Assembly: GCA_037043235.1 (NCBI GenBank)
Contig: JAWRVZ010000556.1
Location: forward strand, 62,001 to 126,000
Reading direction: 5' to 3'
Length of the DNA stretch: 64,000 bases
From: Rhodeus uyekii
Lineage: Eukaryota > Chordata > Actinopteri > Cypriniformes > Acheilognathidae
Under the pieces are notes generated by a model. That model did no database searches, was not told the DNA's origin, and saw only the letters and a list, made by a program, of their open reading frames with translations. The stretch's first letter is position 1. Each line of letters begins with the position of its first letter. Made by a program: the position numbers and the translations under genes. This document shows positions 48,719-60,360 of this stretch, in pieces.

Positions 48719-51462
48719 TTTTTCCTCAAATGCATTTTATTATTTGTCACATTTAAGATTTTTCCTATACTTTTGTTACTGCTCATGAGTTATTTTTAAG
48801 AATAAATTGTAGATTTCTGCATAATCATGGATCCATGGTCAACATTTCCATCTCGTTACCCCAGTGATGACAGCATTCCTGGTTGCATGAATTTAGACCT
48901 TAGAGTTAGTTATCATTTTTTTAATTCAATCTAGTTCTAGAAAATTACCATTAAACAAGAGGGAGTGGACCAGGAAAGGTATTTTTCCACCCATAATTCT
49001 TCTTATGATGATCTTGTAACAATCTTTTCTTTGTTCAAAAACTAATTCTATTATACTTTAACCCTAAGTGTTTAATGTAATCTAAACCCTCACTATACCA
49101 AATCCAGCCTCAGTTTGATCTGTTTGGTGAGTTGAGCACCCACTTCTGTCTCTCAATGAATTTCTTTCTTTTTTTTTCTTCTTCTTTTTTTTAATCGAGT
49201 TATTGGGCTGGATTGGTTCCTGCTGAAAAAGCAGAAAGGTTAGTTTACCAGAGAAGTCAAGGAACTGCTATGAGACCAGTGAATAATCAGAATAAATTCA
49301 GTTAATATAATAATTAAATAAATTTGAAAGAGTCATGTCAGTTCTTCTGCTTAGGTCTGTTGAAGCCATTTGGCTCTTGATCTGCATGTCATCAGGCTGT
49401 AATGTCACTCAAATGCCTGGTGTTGTAAAGTTGGATACAGTCTCTTCTCTGTCCTGTTGTTCTTCCTCTGTTTATTCTTAGCTTTGGCTCTTCATGTATC
49501 CTCCCACAGTTTCGTATCTCAGGATGTTCTCATTGTCCTCAGGAAAAGTCTCAAGTGAAAGTTTCACCTTCTCCTCTTTCACCTTCTTCTTTCACTCTCT
49601 CTTCTTCTCTCTACAGACATCTTCTCATTTGTTGCTTCCCCTCATCAAGGCGGAATTCCAGAAGCATCTGAACACTCAAGAGATCAAATTGAACTTTCAA
49701 AAACTCTAAATAGATTCTGTCAGAGCAATCAGCTCTGTCTCCTAATTCCACTTCTTTAACCTAAATGATTCCTTTATTTAAAAAAATCTCACTGCAGTTC
49801 CCCCATTCTATTGTTAGTGAAGCAAGTTCTTCTTTGCAGGAAAAAGCAAGCCATTTCTTATTTGCATTATGTAGCAATAATCTACCTTCAATCATCAGAA
49901 TAATACAGTTAAATAATTTTCCCTATCATAAAATCAGTCATAATTTTTCTCCTATTTTTGCATGCAGTGTTCAAAATAAGCTAGTTGTGGTGAATAAGGT
50001 TTTCCTCAACCACCATCAAAGAATTCCCTTTTAAACCATTTTTCTCTTCACTTGGTCACCCAATCTTGCTCTCGTTCTCGTTCAACACTCCGCACAAGTT
50101 ATTATAGTTTACACTGCCATGAATCATTTTACATACTGCCTCCAGGGATAATGAGATACAAATCTTAGACGTCTTCAAATATAAGATATAACATTTTAAA
50201 CATGTGCATTCTTCTTATATACTTATCAATTTATTATCTTATTTTAACTCCTCCTGTATCTTAAATTTTCCTCTTCTACATATTGCCTTTTATATAATCA
50301 ATCTGTTATCTGTTAATAAACTGGTCCATGTGCCTTTGCACGAGTATAATTTTATAGCATAAGCATATGGCCCACTAGGTGAACATAGGTGGAATCTCCA
50401 CTTCTATGGTAAAGGCACAGGAGGGTCAGTAAGATATAAGATAAGACATCTGTGGTAAAACGTGGACCACTGATCATATTAAAACTATAAAAACTATGTA
50501 CCATCTTAATGCACCGTTTGTGAATTTACCTGTATCTTCTCTGAAGTTCACAAGAAAGTTTTCTTAATGTGCCAGTAAGTCATAATTCAATAAAGACAAA
50601 GCAATTGAATTTATGTTACGCCCTGTTTCCCCTAGACTGGGGCCGTAACATAAATTGGGGGCTCGTCAAAAACGACTTTTGGCTTGGGTAAGTCTTTTTT
50701 TTCCCCTTGTTTGTTGACTGCTTTCGTTTAAAGGTGGGAGGGATTCCAGGTAAACATGGAGTTTGATTTAACTGCATTTACACTGTCACCTTCTGTTGAG
50801 GAATTTGATCGCTGTAGGAAAGACGATCTACTTAAAATAGCAGATTTCTTTAAAATTCCTGTCCCGCGTTATGCTAGGAAGAACGAAATTAAAACCGTAT
50901 TACACTTAAAACTGGTAGAAAATCAGATATTGCCAGAACTGTCACTTACAGGTGGTGCAGAAGCTGGAGCGGACGCGTTAGGTGTAGACAAGAAACCTAC
51001 CCCAAGTATGCAGCCACCCAGCCCACACTTTTTACCGCAAGATCCGGCTGTAGCTGTCCGGTTGAAAGAGTTAGACTTGGAGGTGAAACGACAAGAGCAT
51101 CAAAATAAACTGCTCCGTCTGAGGGAGTTAGAAATTGAGTACGATATGAGAAGACAGCACCCGTTTTTGATGTGAGGAAACATATGAAATTGGTACCTCC
51201 TTTTAGAAAGGCGAAGGTTGATTGCTATTTTACAGAGTTTGAGCGAGTGGCTGCAGCCCTTCAGTGGCCGAAAGAAATGTGGGCACTTCTGTTGCAATGC
51301 AAACTAGTCGGAAAAGCTCAAGAGGTGTGTGCATCTTTACCGGTTAGTACTAGTTTAGATTATGATGCAATAAAAATAGCTGTGTTGCGTGCATATGAAT
51401 TAGTCCCAGAAGCATACAGGCAAAAATTTCGAAATCACAAGAAAGCAGTCGCACAAACCTTT
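48719..51462 (+). repeat. Segment B, copy 3
   Basis: Direct match to 30,840-33,365 with very few differences over about 2.5 kb. The match starts abruptly at CCTCAAATGCATTTTATTATT. It continues into a longer Gypsy remnant than copy 1. Confidence 0.9.
50486..50667 (+). promoter_or_regulatory. LTR-like leader, poly(A) signal and primer-binding site
   Basis: TATAAAAA is at 50,486-50,493, AATAAA at 50,589-50,594, TGTTACG..CGTAACA at 50,614-50,650, and TGGGGGCTCGTC at 50,656-50,667, in that order, ahead of gag. This is the order of an LTR followed by a tRNA-Pro-type primer-binding site. The left LTR boundary is not visible. Confidence 0.5.
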
Positions 51463-52740
51463 TGTTACGACCCCTTTTGTAGTCTAGGGGTACAGGGGTG
51501 AACATAAAAAAAAGAAAGATATCAAAACATAGTACCTTTTGAAAGGAACTCTCGGGTTCCTAATTTTATTTTTTTGTGAGGTCAAAAGAATGAGCGTTGC
51601 CACAAAGTCACAAAGAAAAATCTCAAAACACAGGAATAACTTCAGGGCTAGGCCAGGCCAAAATAACAAACAAAAAATTAACTAAATAATCCCAGGAGAA
51701 ACTAAATTCCCTGTCGAAAGAAAAATAGGACAAAAAAAAGTACAACGCCTTTCCTATCTCCCTAACTAAATATAAACAGGAGAAAAGGTATTTTGAAATA
51801 AAAAAGCACCTAGCCCCTACAGCGTTAATAATAAATAACGAATAATAAATACCGCAGTGGCACACACGCCACTAAAGTAACAAAAAATGAATAATACAAA
51901 GAGAGGGAGTAACGTAAATGAAATAAAGAACACACCAATGGCTCAACTCAACAATAGTTTCACTAACACAATTTCACAATTGCGTTTACACTCTGCACAT
52001 GACTAAAACCACAGATCAGTCTATGACTCTCTCCCTCTCCCGATGACACGTTTCCGCTTCTCTTTTAAACGGGCGCCGCTCCGCCGAAACCAACCAGCGC
52101 GCTCTGACATCACGTCCAATTTGGGCGGAAACCTATGAGAAGCAGGATAGGAGGAGAGACAGCAAACAACAAAGAGAGAAAGAAACAACAACCACATCCA
52201 AGAGTAGTCACAGACGTAACACTTTGTTTCAAGGGAAAAACAAGCTTTATTTGACAAGTGGTGTGCAGCATGCAAAGTTTCAGCAACTTCGTGAGTTAAT
52301 GTTGTTGGAAGATTTCAAGGGTTGTCTTTCTGAAAGCCTTGTTATTCATCTTAATGAGCAGAAAGTTTCTGCGATCCTTGCTGATGAGTTTGTGTTAACT
52401 CATAGACTAGTTTTCCCCCATGCTGTTCGCCGTGAGAACGTTGCCGTCTCTCATGTTGAAGAACAGGGAAAAAGAGATAGATGCTGTACGCGGAAGAGTC
52501 CCGGGAGGCCGTCGGTCTCCGCCAGTCCGTACCGCACAAAAAAGGGTGTGTTTTTACAGTCACGATTCCGGCCATCTTATTGCGGATTGTGAAGCATGGG
52601 AAAAGAAAAATGCGTCTAAATTGAAAAGTGTTGCTTCTGTAAAATCTGTGGCACCCTCACCTGCTGATTCGAATGTCACAATACAAACCTTTTCTGTTAA
52701 CTGGATCAGTAGCGTTGTCTGATGAGTCTGTTTTTAAGCC
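50756..52740 (+). pseudogene. Gypsy gag, copy in B3, split by a solo LTR
   Basis: Three pieces in order. 50,756-51,175 is the N-terminal part, with a charged coiled-coil-like stretch rich in Arg, Leu and Glu. 51,172-51,462 is the capsid region with FTEFERVAAALQWPKEMWALL and LVGKAQEVCASLP, the block related to the SCAN domain. 52,226-52,740 is the C-terminal part. A one-base excess in a T run at 51,165 separates the first two frames. In the zinc knuckle the second Cys is lost (CFYSHDSGHLIADC), whereas the copy at 60,489 keeps CFYC. Gag forms the intracellular particle. This copy cannot do so. Confidence 0.8.
51463..52221. mobile_element. Solo LTR inserted in gag
   Basis: It begins TGTTACGACCCC and ends CAGACGTAACA, with a 4-bp duplication CTTT on both sides (51,459-51,462 and 52,222-52,225). 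It is 759 bp with no internal coding. Uninterrupted gag in the inverted piece near 34,255 reads across the site. The terminal heptamers equal those of the 37-bp LTR edge at 50,614-50,650, so the two may belong to one lineage. Its own transcription direction is not clear from the sequence. Confidence 0.8.
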
Positions 52741-52837
52741 ATGTAACTATGCTCCGTCATACAGAATCTGCTCAGACACTTATATTAAGCACATTACCCC
52801 TGTCTGACGGGAGAATGGGACGAGGGACTACCTATGC

Positions 52838-53340
52838 TTATGTTTACATCGAGCGTGTGCGATGGCAAAAGAGAACTTGGTGACCGCACAGACCAAAATG
52901 AAGGTTCACTTTGACAAAAAGAGGGGATATTCAGCCTGGTGAGTTAGTGTTGGTCTTTCTTCCAGTTCCAGGCTCGGTATTGCAGGCAAAATTTTGTGGT
53001 CCGTATGAAATAGAGAGAAAGATCAGTGAAACAGATTATGTTGTACGTACCCCAGATCGCAGAAGAAAAACAGGAGTGTGTCATGTGAATATGCTAAAGC
53101 CGTACTGTAATTGAGTTCCTGCTGAGAAACGTGTTGATCTTTCATCTAAACTTCCAGTGACAACAGTAACATCCCTGAGCCGCGTCACTGAAGACTGTCC
53201 AGTAAACTGTGAACAAACCGCAGGCTGAAAAACTCAGAAATGTTGTTGAACCTCGAAGACACATTGTCTTACCTTTCGAATCTGCAACGGCAAGACCCCA
53301 AGACTCCCCCACTCTAACGTCACATTACATGTCTCGCCGC
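52838..53340 (+). pseudogene. Gypsy pol remnant: integrase C-terminal end
   Basis: Text parallel to 41,754-42,337: RWQKR-like and AQTKMKVHFDKK, then KFCGPYEIERKISETDYVVR in frame at 52,911-53,114. Protease, reverse transcriptase, RNase H and the integrase catalytic core are absent between gag (52,740) and this piece, so a large internal deletion made a gag-plus-end derivative. Confidence 0.7.
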
Positions 53341-53392
53341 TCGCGCACCAGAAAATACACAATTAATTATTTTTTCGAAGCTACTACGGTCA

Positions 53393-53856
53393 AAAGTCAA
53401 AGTCAAAGTGGAGTTTATTGTCATTTCAGCCATATACGAGTACACAGTGAAACGGAACAACGTTTCCCAGGAAACAAGGTGCTATAAACAAAACAAAGAA
53501 CCTATTTACATAAAGTGCACAAGTTGCAAACAGACAGCACAAGACAGTGACACATACAACAGTACACAGATTAAGTACAAAAAAAGTAAAAAGTAAACAA
53601 ACTTCTATATATACATAAAGTGCACAGAGTGCAAACAGACAGCACAAGACAGTAACGCAGACCAGTTACGCAAAGTGACTGTAGTGATTGTGTAAGTGAC
53701 AGTGCAAATATAAAAATAAATAAATAATAGATGAATGATAGTAAAAAACAGTCTGTTGGAAACAGTCCAAAGTAGTGCAGTTTGTATGGGTTAATTAGAG
53801 TTGAACAGCCTGATTGCACGGGGGAAAAACTGTTACAAAGTCTTGTAACAAACCAA
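53393..53856. repeat. Dispersed repeat fragment with internal duplication
   Basis: It contains GTGGAGTTTATTGTCATTTCA and a later AACAGCCTGATTGCACGGGGG, which I know as a common fish dispersed repeat without being sure of the family. ATAAAGTGCACA..GTTGCAAACAGACAGCACAAGACAGT occurs twice about 104 bp apart (53,508 and 53,612). Confidence 0.5.
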
Positions 53857-54062
53857 ACGTGAAAGACATTGAGGACCACGCTTCCAGAAAGGAAGAAGCA
53901 CAGTAAAGCATTTAGTAAAGTTGATCAATCCTACTGGTAAGGTGTAGTGTTTCAATGCGTTTTATCACACAATGTTTGCTCAGAGAAATGTACTTTGATG
54001 CCAAAGCTTAGATTTTAAAGTGTATGATGGTTCTTAGAACAATGTCTCTTGCAAGACAGCTC
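53857..54062 (+). repeat. Segment D, copy 2
   Basis: Direct repeat of 47,563-47,770. Here it runs directly into an L2 fragment. Confidence 0.8.
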
Positions 54063-55865
54063 ACTTTCAGGCTCTCTTTCTCCTTCCCATTTTTTCTCTG
54101 TCGTCTCAGCCTCTCTCCAAACAGTTCTCATCTCTGGATGTGAATACTGCAACAGACACTTAATTTTCCACTCTAACGTCTTGTCTAGACGATATCTGTC
54201 CGCTCTCTTCCAGGTGCTACTCCCTCTAACCCCTGGCTAATGGATGTTCTTCGTGAACCAAGTTAAGGGCAACTGAGAGAGAATGGCACAAATCAAAGGA
54301 CCGGGCTAACCTGAGCTAACCTCTACCCTTTCTACTGATGTCCATACAGTTAAATATTTGCATTTCCTCACCAAGATTCTAACATGCATGCACTTTTTAA
54401 AACATTCAGCTCTCTCCTCTGTCCCTCTCCATTCTCTACCTCTTTAACTGCCAATGATTTTGCCCGTTTCTTATTAACTATCAGCAGTCAGTTCTCAGCT
54501 CCACACACACATGAAAATAGACTGACCTCTGATGTAACCAGAATTTTTTTTTCAACCACCTCTCCACTCACAGAGGTAGATGTATCTAAACTTCTCCTTA
54601 CCAGCACTCACTCACATCATCAACACATCGGGAACCTTCCCTACTGCATTCAAGCAGGCTCGGGTAACCCCACTGCTCGAAAAACCCACATTAAACACAT
54701 CACCCGTTGATAATTACAGACATGGCACTCTCCTACCACTCATATAAAAAAACTCTTGAATGTGTTATTTTCACCCTTCTTGTCTCTTTCAGAATGGCCA
54801 GTTGGACATCAACCAGTCTGGTTGACAAACCAGTCTTCAAGAAGGTGAAGGTGAATTCAACCAGTCTGGCTTCAACCGAGACTGCACTACTATCCGTTGC
54901 TGAAGCTCTAAGGAGTGCAAAAGCTGATTCAAAATTGTCAGTTCTCATTCTTTTAGATCTATCTGCTGCCTTTGACACTGTTAATCATCTTATCCTTCTA
55001 TCTACCCTCTCGTAACTATCTAGGCATCCTCTTCAGTGGTTTGAATCCTATTTATTTCATCACCTTTCAGGGTTGGCACTGTGGCACCGGGCCGCGGAGC
55101 GCATTCGCGGACCGGTCCGTGAGCTGCTGCAAACGTCTGCAAGCGGCTGTGGCTCTGTGCCTATGGAGGCGTTTGAACAGTCCACCACACCCCCACCTCC
55201 GGTCAACAATCTCGAGCTGTCACTGGTCCGCGGGAAAATTATCACACGTTTACCGGTCCGCGGCACAAAAAAGGTTGGGGACCACTGGTCCACAGGACCA
55301 CTTCTCTTAACCACGTACGCCACATCACTGGGTCCCATCATAGAGGCACACGGCTTCTCCTATCATCACTACGCCAATGACAAAGCTCATCTTAAACCAG
55401 ATGATCCCACGGTGGCTGCGAGAATCATAAGCTGGCTAGCGGACATCTCGGCATGGATGAAAGAGTATCATCTGCAATTCAACCTGGCAAAGACGGAGCT
55501 ACTAGTCTTTCCCGCTGAACCAACACTACAATATGATTTCACGGTCCAGATCAGTACCACCACAATTACTCCTTCAAGGTCTGCCATAACCCTTGGAGTG
55601 ATCTTTGATGAGCTGCTGACCTGATCAAATTCAAAGCACTGACTCTTGCATACAGACTTACACAAGCTCAGCACCTTCATACTCACTGTTACAAATCTAC
55701 ACACCTACCAGAAACCTTTGATCGATCAATGACCGACGACTCGCGGTTACATCGAAGAAAGGCAAAAAAATCACTCTCAAGAACACTTTTATTCACCGTT
55801 CCTTGCTGGTGGAACAATCTCCCTGCCAAGATTCCTTGTCAAGGTTTAAAAGACTACTGAAAATA
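54062..55865 (+). mobile_element. Decayed L2 LINE, plus strand
   Basis: It follows the L2 linker and RT with many small deletions, includes FDTVNH (near 54,975), then the same hAT relic as at 21,661, then the YANDK variant of the YADD motif (near 55,370). It lacks the 3' hairpin and breaks off at about 55,865, where segment A copy 3 begins. From about 54,640 it is the inverted duplicate of 20,885-22,409. Confidence 0.85.
55070..55297. mobile_element. hAT relic in L2, second copy
   Basis: Inverse of 21,661-21,895, ending GGTTGGGGACCACTG. The G/C-rich run is 9 bases shorter than in the first copy. Confidence 0.75.
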
Positions 55866-55887
55866 TTCAGTAGTTATTCAATAGGTC

Positions 55888-58457
55888 TTTTTATATCAAA
55901 GTCCACATTAGATCTGTTTTGAGTGCAAGCTAAGTATTAGTTGTATGCATGGGCATGTATTGCGTGATTCTAATGTACAGTGTTTTACAAATACAAATAT
56001 ATAGTTTATTGTGTTACGAAAATATCAATAATGACCAGGGAGAGCGTGACTTTTCCATGGCTTTTAATCATAAGAAAGACTTTTACCATGTTTGTTGCGT
56101 CGTTGAGCAGTTGAACCCATCACAGAAGCTTACGCAAAGCTTGAAGAATGTATTGTTCAATCACACGCGTTTACGCACGCAACATTCACGCACAAGGGTT
56201 TGCTGAGTTGAGTTGAGTTGAGGAATACAATCACTCGCGTCATCGGTGAGAAAGTGAGAAAAATCCCTAAAGCAGAAGGCATTTCTCCCTTGGCGAATTC
56301 TGCTCAGTCACTTTATGTTGATAAGCACACATGGAAAGTGATTGACAGTATGTCTGGTAAATTTATATGCAAAAACAAAGTTCACTACATTAAGAAATCA
56401 GTAATATTAAACTCACAGGTGGTCTCAATTTCAATTCCCTTTAGCGTTCTGAATAATACTTTAACTTTAACTCTTCTAAAATTAGATCCCTATTCTTTTA
56501 TTCTTTTTTTTTCTTCTTTTTTTACAAGAGAATGTCTCTAGCCCTCATGTTATTTCTTATTGGAACAACTTCTTCAATAATGTAAATTGGACTCATTTTT
56601 AGCGGTTGCTCCAAAAATGATTCCTTACAAATAATCATGCTGCTGTAACAAGGCATTTGCGCTTTGTGATATCGCATAGGAGCTTTATTATTGCAATGCT
56701 TACAGAACTAGTCATTTTAACAAGAGATTCTCACTTTAATAAGCGCATATTTGAAAGTTCTCACAATGTAACAACTGTTGAGGCAGAAAAGATAAAATTT
56801 GTAATACTATCAGGAAGAAAAGAAGAAAAAAACACCTGAACAGCAATGAAAGAGAACTGTAAAACTCATAAAAAGCAAAATAAACTTTTTTAGAACAATA
56901 AAGGTATAGTCGAATGGACCAAGGTATAGGTATAGTCAAAGCTATAGTCAAAATGCTCCCTGTATGAGAGAAGCAGAAAAATAATTAGAATTAGTTTTTT
57001 TAATCTAAAAACAATAACGACAAATATATTTTAAAAAAGTCTATTAAAGTGAACACTATATAAAAATGCATCAGTGTGTAGCTGCATATGTAGCAATTGC
57101 CCTGTGAAACTGTGATTTACACTGATTTCAGAAAAGCTGAGAGGCATTTAACAACGCCACATTCACATTCAGCACATTCATGATGGAGTTTGTGTGGAGC
57201 AGCTTGTACTGTGAACTGAAATATTGATGCCTTTTTATATAGTTCAATTTATCCTTTAAACAATTAATACAATTCCAGCACATTTGTGGATAGAGATAAT
57301 GCCAAGGATATATAATATGCAAAATTTTTTACTTTCAGATCTTCCGACATTTGTGCCTCAAGCTATCTGAAAGTGAAAATTGTTGTGTATTTTGTAATAT
57401 TACATACATAATATATTATACAAATATAATATAATATACATACATATATCATATATATAGGATAGGATTATAAACATATATATAAAATTTAATGCCACAA
57501 ATGTATTACTGCATAGTAAAATTAAATTTTATTTTCATGTTTATAATTATAATAGATGGTAAAGAATTTGTTTCAATTAAGTTAAAATAATATAAAATAC
57601 TATGCTAGAATAAAGTTGATCCTATAAGACCGGCGTTTTTTCTTTTTCATCTTTTTAAATAAATGTTTCAGGTGAATTGATTCAACACATTCACACACAA
57701 TTGTTTTGCCTTTATTGAAATATGACTTCATTGAATGAATAAGTACTCAACGCTGAGGGAGAACGTTTATGTCTCTCAACAGTATTATTTGTCTGTTTGA
57801 ATAGAGAACAGAGAAATGTCTAAAGGGAGTAACATAAGGACAACCAATGAGAGAATATAGCCAGACGGGTTACCCATTGATTTTTTTTTAAAGTTTTTTT
57901 TTGGGACTCTTTTAAGCACCTTCTTTACGAAGCCCTTATTGAGTGTGCAATAATGGTGAATTAACGGACTCAATGAATAGTCTTTTTCTCTTATTTTTTC
58001 CTCAAACATCATTACTGACAGTTCTTTAACTTCATTGAACTGTCCTGAACATACATAGCATATTGAAGAACATGAACGGTTCTTCTGAATATGACTTGAG
58101 ACCTGGCAGCGCTTCCTCTCACCACTTGAGCTGCATTTGGCTCGAAGGAAGAAAGAACCAAACCTCTTAGCATAGCTTGAAGATGATCATCAGTAAACAG
58201 ACCTGTACTTGGACTTACATTGTCAACGGAACATCGGTGTTGGCCGTTAATTTGCAAAATCATCATGATAACATGGACGGCGATCATATCGCTTTAAACT
58301 CTTAAGCAAATCAACCCATTTCAAATGATGGAAAAACAAAATACAATCCGCATGACGCTAAACGCTATAACAGTGACATTGACTCTGTCCAGCTCAAACT
58401 CAAACATGCTCAATTTCAAACACAACAAGAAGTAATTATTCTATGATGGCTTTGACA
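55888..58457 (+). repeat. Segment A, copy 3
   Basis: Inverse of 37,255-39,830 with almost no differences seen, and a direct match to 16,908-19,075 with more. It includes the 91-codon minus-strand ORF at 58,012-58,287. It is followed without a gap by segment C copy 3. Confidence 0.9.
58012..58287 (-). CDS. Unrecognised ORF in segment A, third copy
   Basis: 91 codons, matching 37,399-37,701 from its second Met. An upstream base change (TTTAAACTC for TTTCAACTC) removes the longer N-terminus. Function unknown. Confidence 0.25.
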   Translation of the reverse strand: MIAVHVIMMILQINGQHRCSVDNVSPSTGLFTDDHLQAMLRGLVLSSFEPNAAQVVRGSAARSQVIFRRTVHVLQYAMYVQDSSMKLKNCQ

Positions 58458-58462
58458 TTTTG

Positions 58463-59512
58463 TACAGTGCAGACGTGTCTTCCTTTGCTCCGCTCTGCTC
58501 TGCTCTGTCTATTTTGTCTCTTTTTCTCTGAGACCCGCTGCTTACTGGACTCCTGAAAACAACATTGAAATAGAATTGATTTTTTCACAAAGAAAGGCTG
58601 CTCCGGGAGAGCCCACCTGCCCGGACGGGATTTTTTGCTGCTGGGAATGCGATGGACCCATGGAACAACTGACAGGTCCTGTGCCTGGCTCTATATATGA
58701 TTGGATTACTGATAGCGGGGCTCCTATTCTTTGGCTTTGGGATTACCCTGACCTATCGAAAGATTGGTAAAACAGCTGCAAGCAAATTCACGGAGCCGCT
58801 GTCTGAAATGAAGAAATGCCTCGAGGCCGTGTTTGACCGTTTGAAGGAATTAGATCAGAGAGTGACACAGATTGAGGAACACAAGGATTCAGACGACAGC
58901 TTGAGTTTTGATCTCACCATCTACGAGTCTGATTATATGCAGAAACCGAAAAAAATGGAGACAGACTGAATCCAGATAAACTGTAGCAACCTTAAAAGAA
59001 GATATAACTGAGTTATAATTTTTTAATAAACAAACAAAATAAAAGTAAACTCACAACTAAATATCACGGAAAGACATGACCCCAAGAGATGCTGGTATCC
59101 AGTTTGTCATCAGTGTCGTAGTAAACTTGATCTTCTCAGACATTCTGACTTCAGTTGTCCAGTTGATATTAGATTAAGAGCTAATATATTCCTGCAAATG
59201 TTCTTATGATGTTCTTACACTTACTGACGCGAAATCTTTAAATACGTAGCTTTGGATGTTACTTCGAAGAATTATCCAGTCTAATAGTCTCCAAACTGTT
59301 TCTGAAACATTATAGAAGGGTACATATTAATTACTAACAGAATAAGAATATTCAAAAAATAATAATTTACATTATTTTCAAGAAATCTTCATAGGACTTG
59401 ATAAACTGTCTGTCTGACTGAGTGACAAAATGCCAGACAATTTTGAAAAGTTGATTAATAAATATAGGGCTGCCACTAATAATTATTTTTGTAGTAATTA
59501 GTAAATAGTAGG

Positions 59513-59546
<34 letters not shown>

Positions 59547-60345
59547 ATCAGATCATTTTTTTTGGGGGGTAATAAAAATCAACCAAAAGAACAATGTTAA
59601 CAACTTTGGTTAAATATTAACTATATTTTTTAATCCATATTTGGAATATCATTTTACGAATTTATCTCAAGCACATCTTTTTCTTGATATATATACTTTT
59701 TCTATATAAATACTATTTTATTATATATGGCCAGAGCCGGCGCCAGCCGAGTCCCGAAGAGGGGGCGTGTGAAATACTGAAAGGGGGCGGTGATCAGGGT
59801 GGCTTTTTTATTTTAATAAACAATATCGAGTCTATAAAACACTAAAGTACAACAAATATATTGATAAAGACACTCGATGAAGCTTCATACACACCGGGAC
59901 ACACTTTTTTTTCACAATGTTGATTTTTCTTGCAATCATAATGCAATGGACTGTGTGTGGCCTATATTAAACATTTAAATAAAAGGGTTGCTCAGCTGTT
60001 TACACAGTCATATAGCCTAAAATAAAAGAGCCTACACAGGGACAGGAAATGAGAATGCAAACGAAAAAAAAAACAGCCTTATGAGCTTCAAAAAAAAAAA
60101 AGCTCCGGCTAAAAAAGCGGAGCTTCACTCATGAATCGCGCACCGGTATTTGTCGCGCTCCTAGCCTACTTGTAGCCATTAAAACAAGTTTTTAGTTTCA
60201 CTTTAAATATTTTAAATATTTTAAATATAATCATCACATAAACAGCATTTATTTAAAATATAATCATCACATAAACAGTATTTATTTTAAATATAATCAT
60301 CACATAAACAGCATTTATGAAGCAGAACTTGAAATAGCAGCAGCA
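58463..60345 (+). repeat. Segment C, copy 3
   Basis: Direct match to 40,090-41,750 and longer. It includes a 27-T run (59,513-59,539), a hAT-like start CAGAGCCGGCGCCAG near 59,735, and 31-bp tandem repeats at 60,223-60,315. Bases 58,555-59,412 are also inverted at 61,075-61,934. Confidence 0.85.
58697..58969 (+). CDS. Small predicted membrane protein with coiled coil, copy 3
   Basis: 90 codons. The transmembrane stretch is at residues 2-20, a basic patch follows, a heptad-like region spans about residues 35-60 (CLEAVFDRLKELDQRV), and the tail is acidic. An overlapping frame (58,576-58,770) is open upstream with PTCPDGIFCCWEC and IYDW, and stops inside the membrane segment of this one. A TGA lies in this frame just upstream (near 58,671), so the N-terminal extension seen at 40,142 is lost. 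Whether either frame is expressed is unknown. Confidence 0.35.
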   Translation: MIGLLIAGLLFFGFGITLTYRKIGKTAASKFTEPLSEMKKCLEAVFDRLKELDQRVTQIEEHKDSDDSLSFDLTIYESDYMQKPKKMETD

Positions 60346-60360
60346 GGTGTTGTGGTAGAC

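Noticed and set aside
53393..53856. Named LINE or SINE family for this fragment
   Set aside because: I recognise it as a common fish repeat but cannot place the family from the sequence alone.
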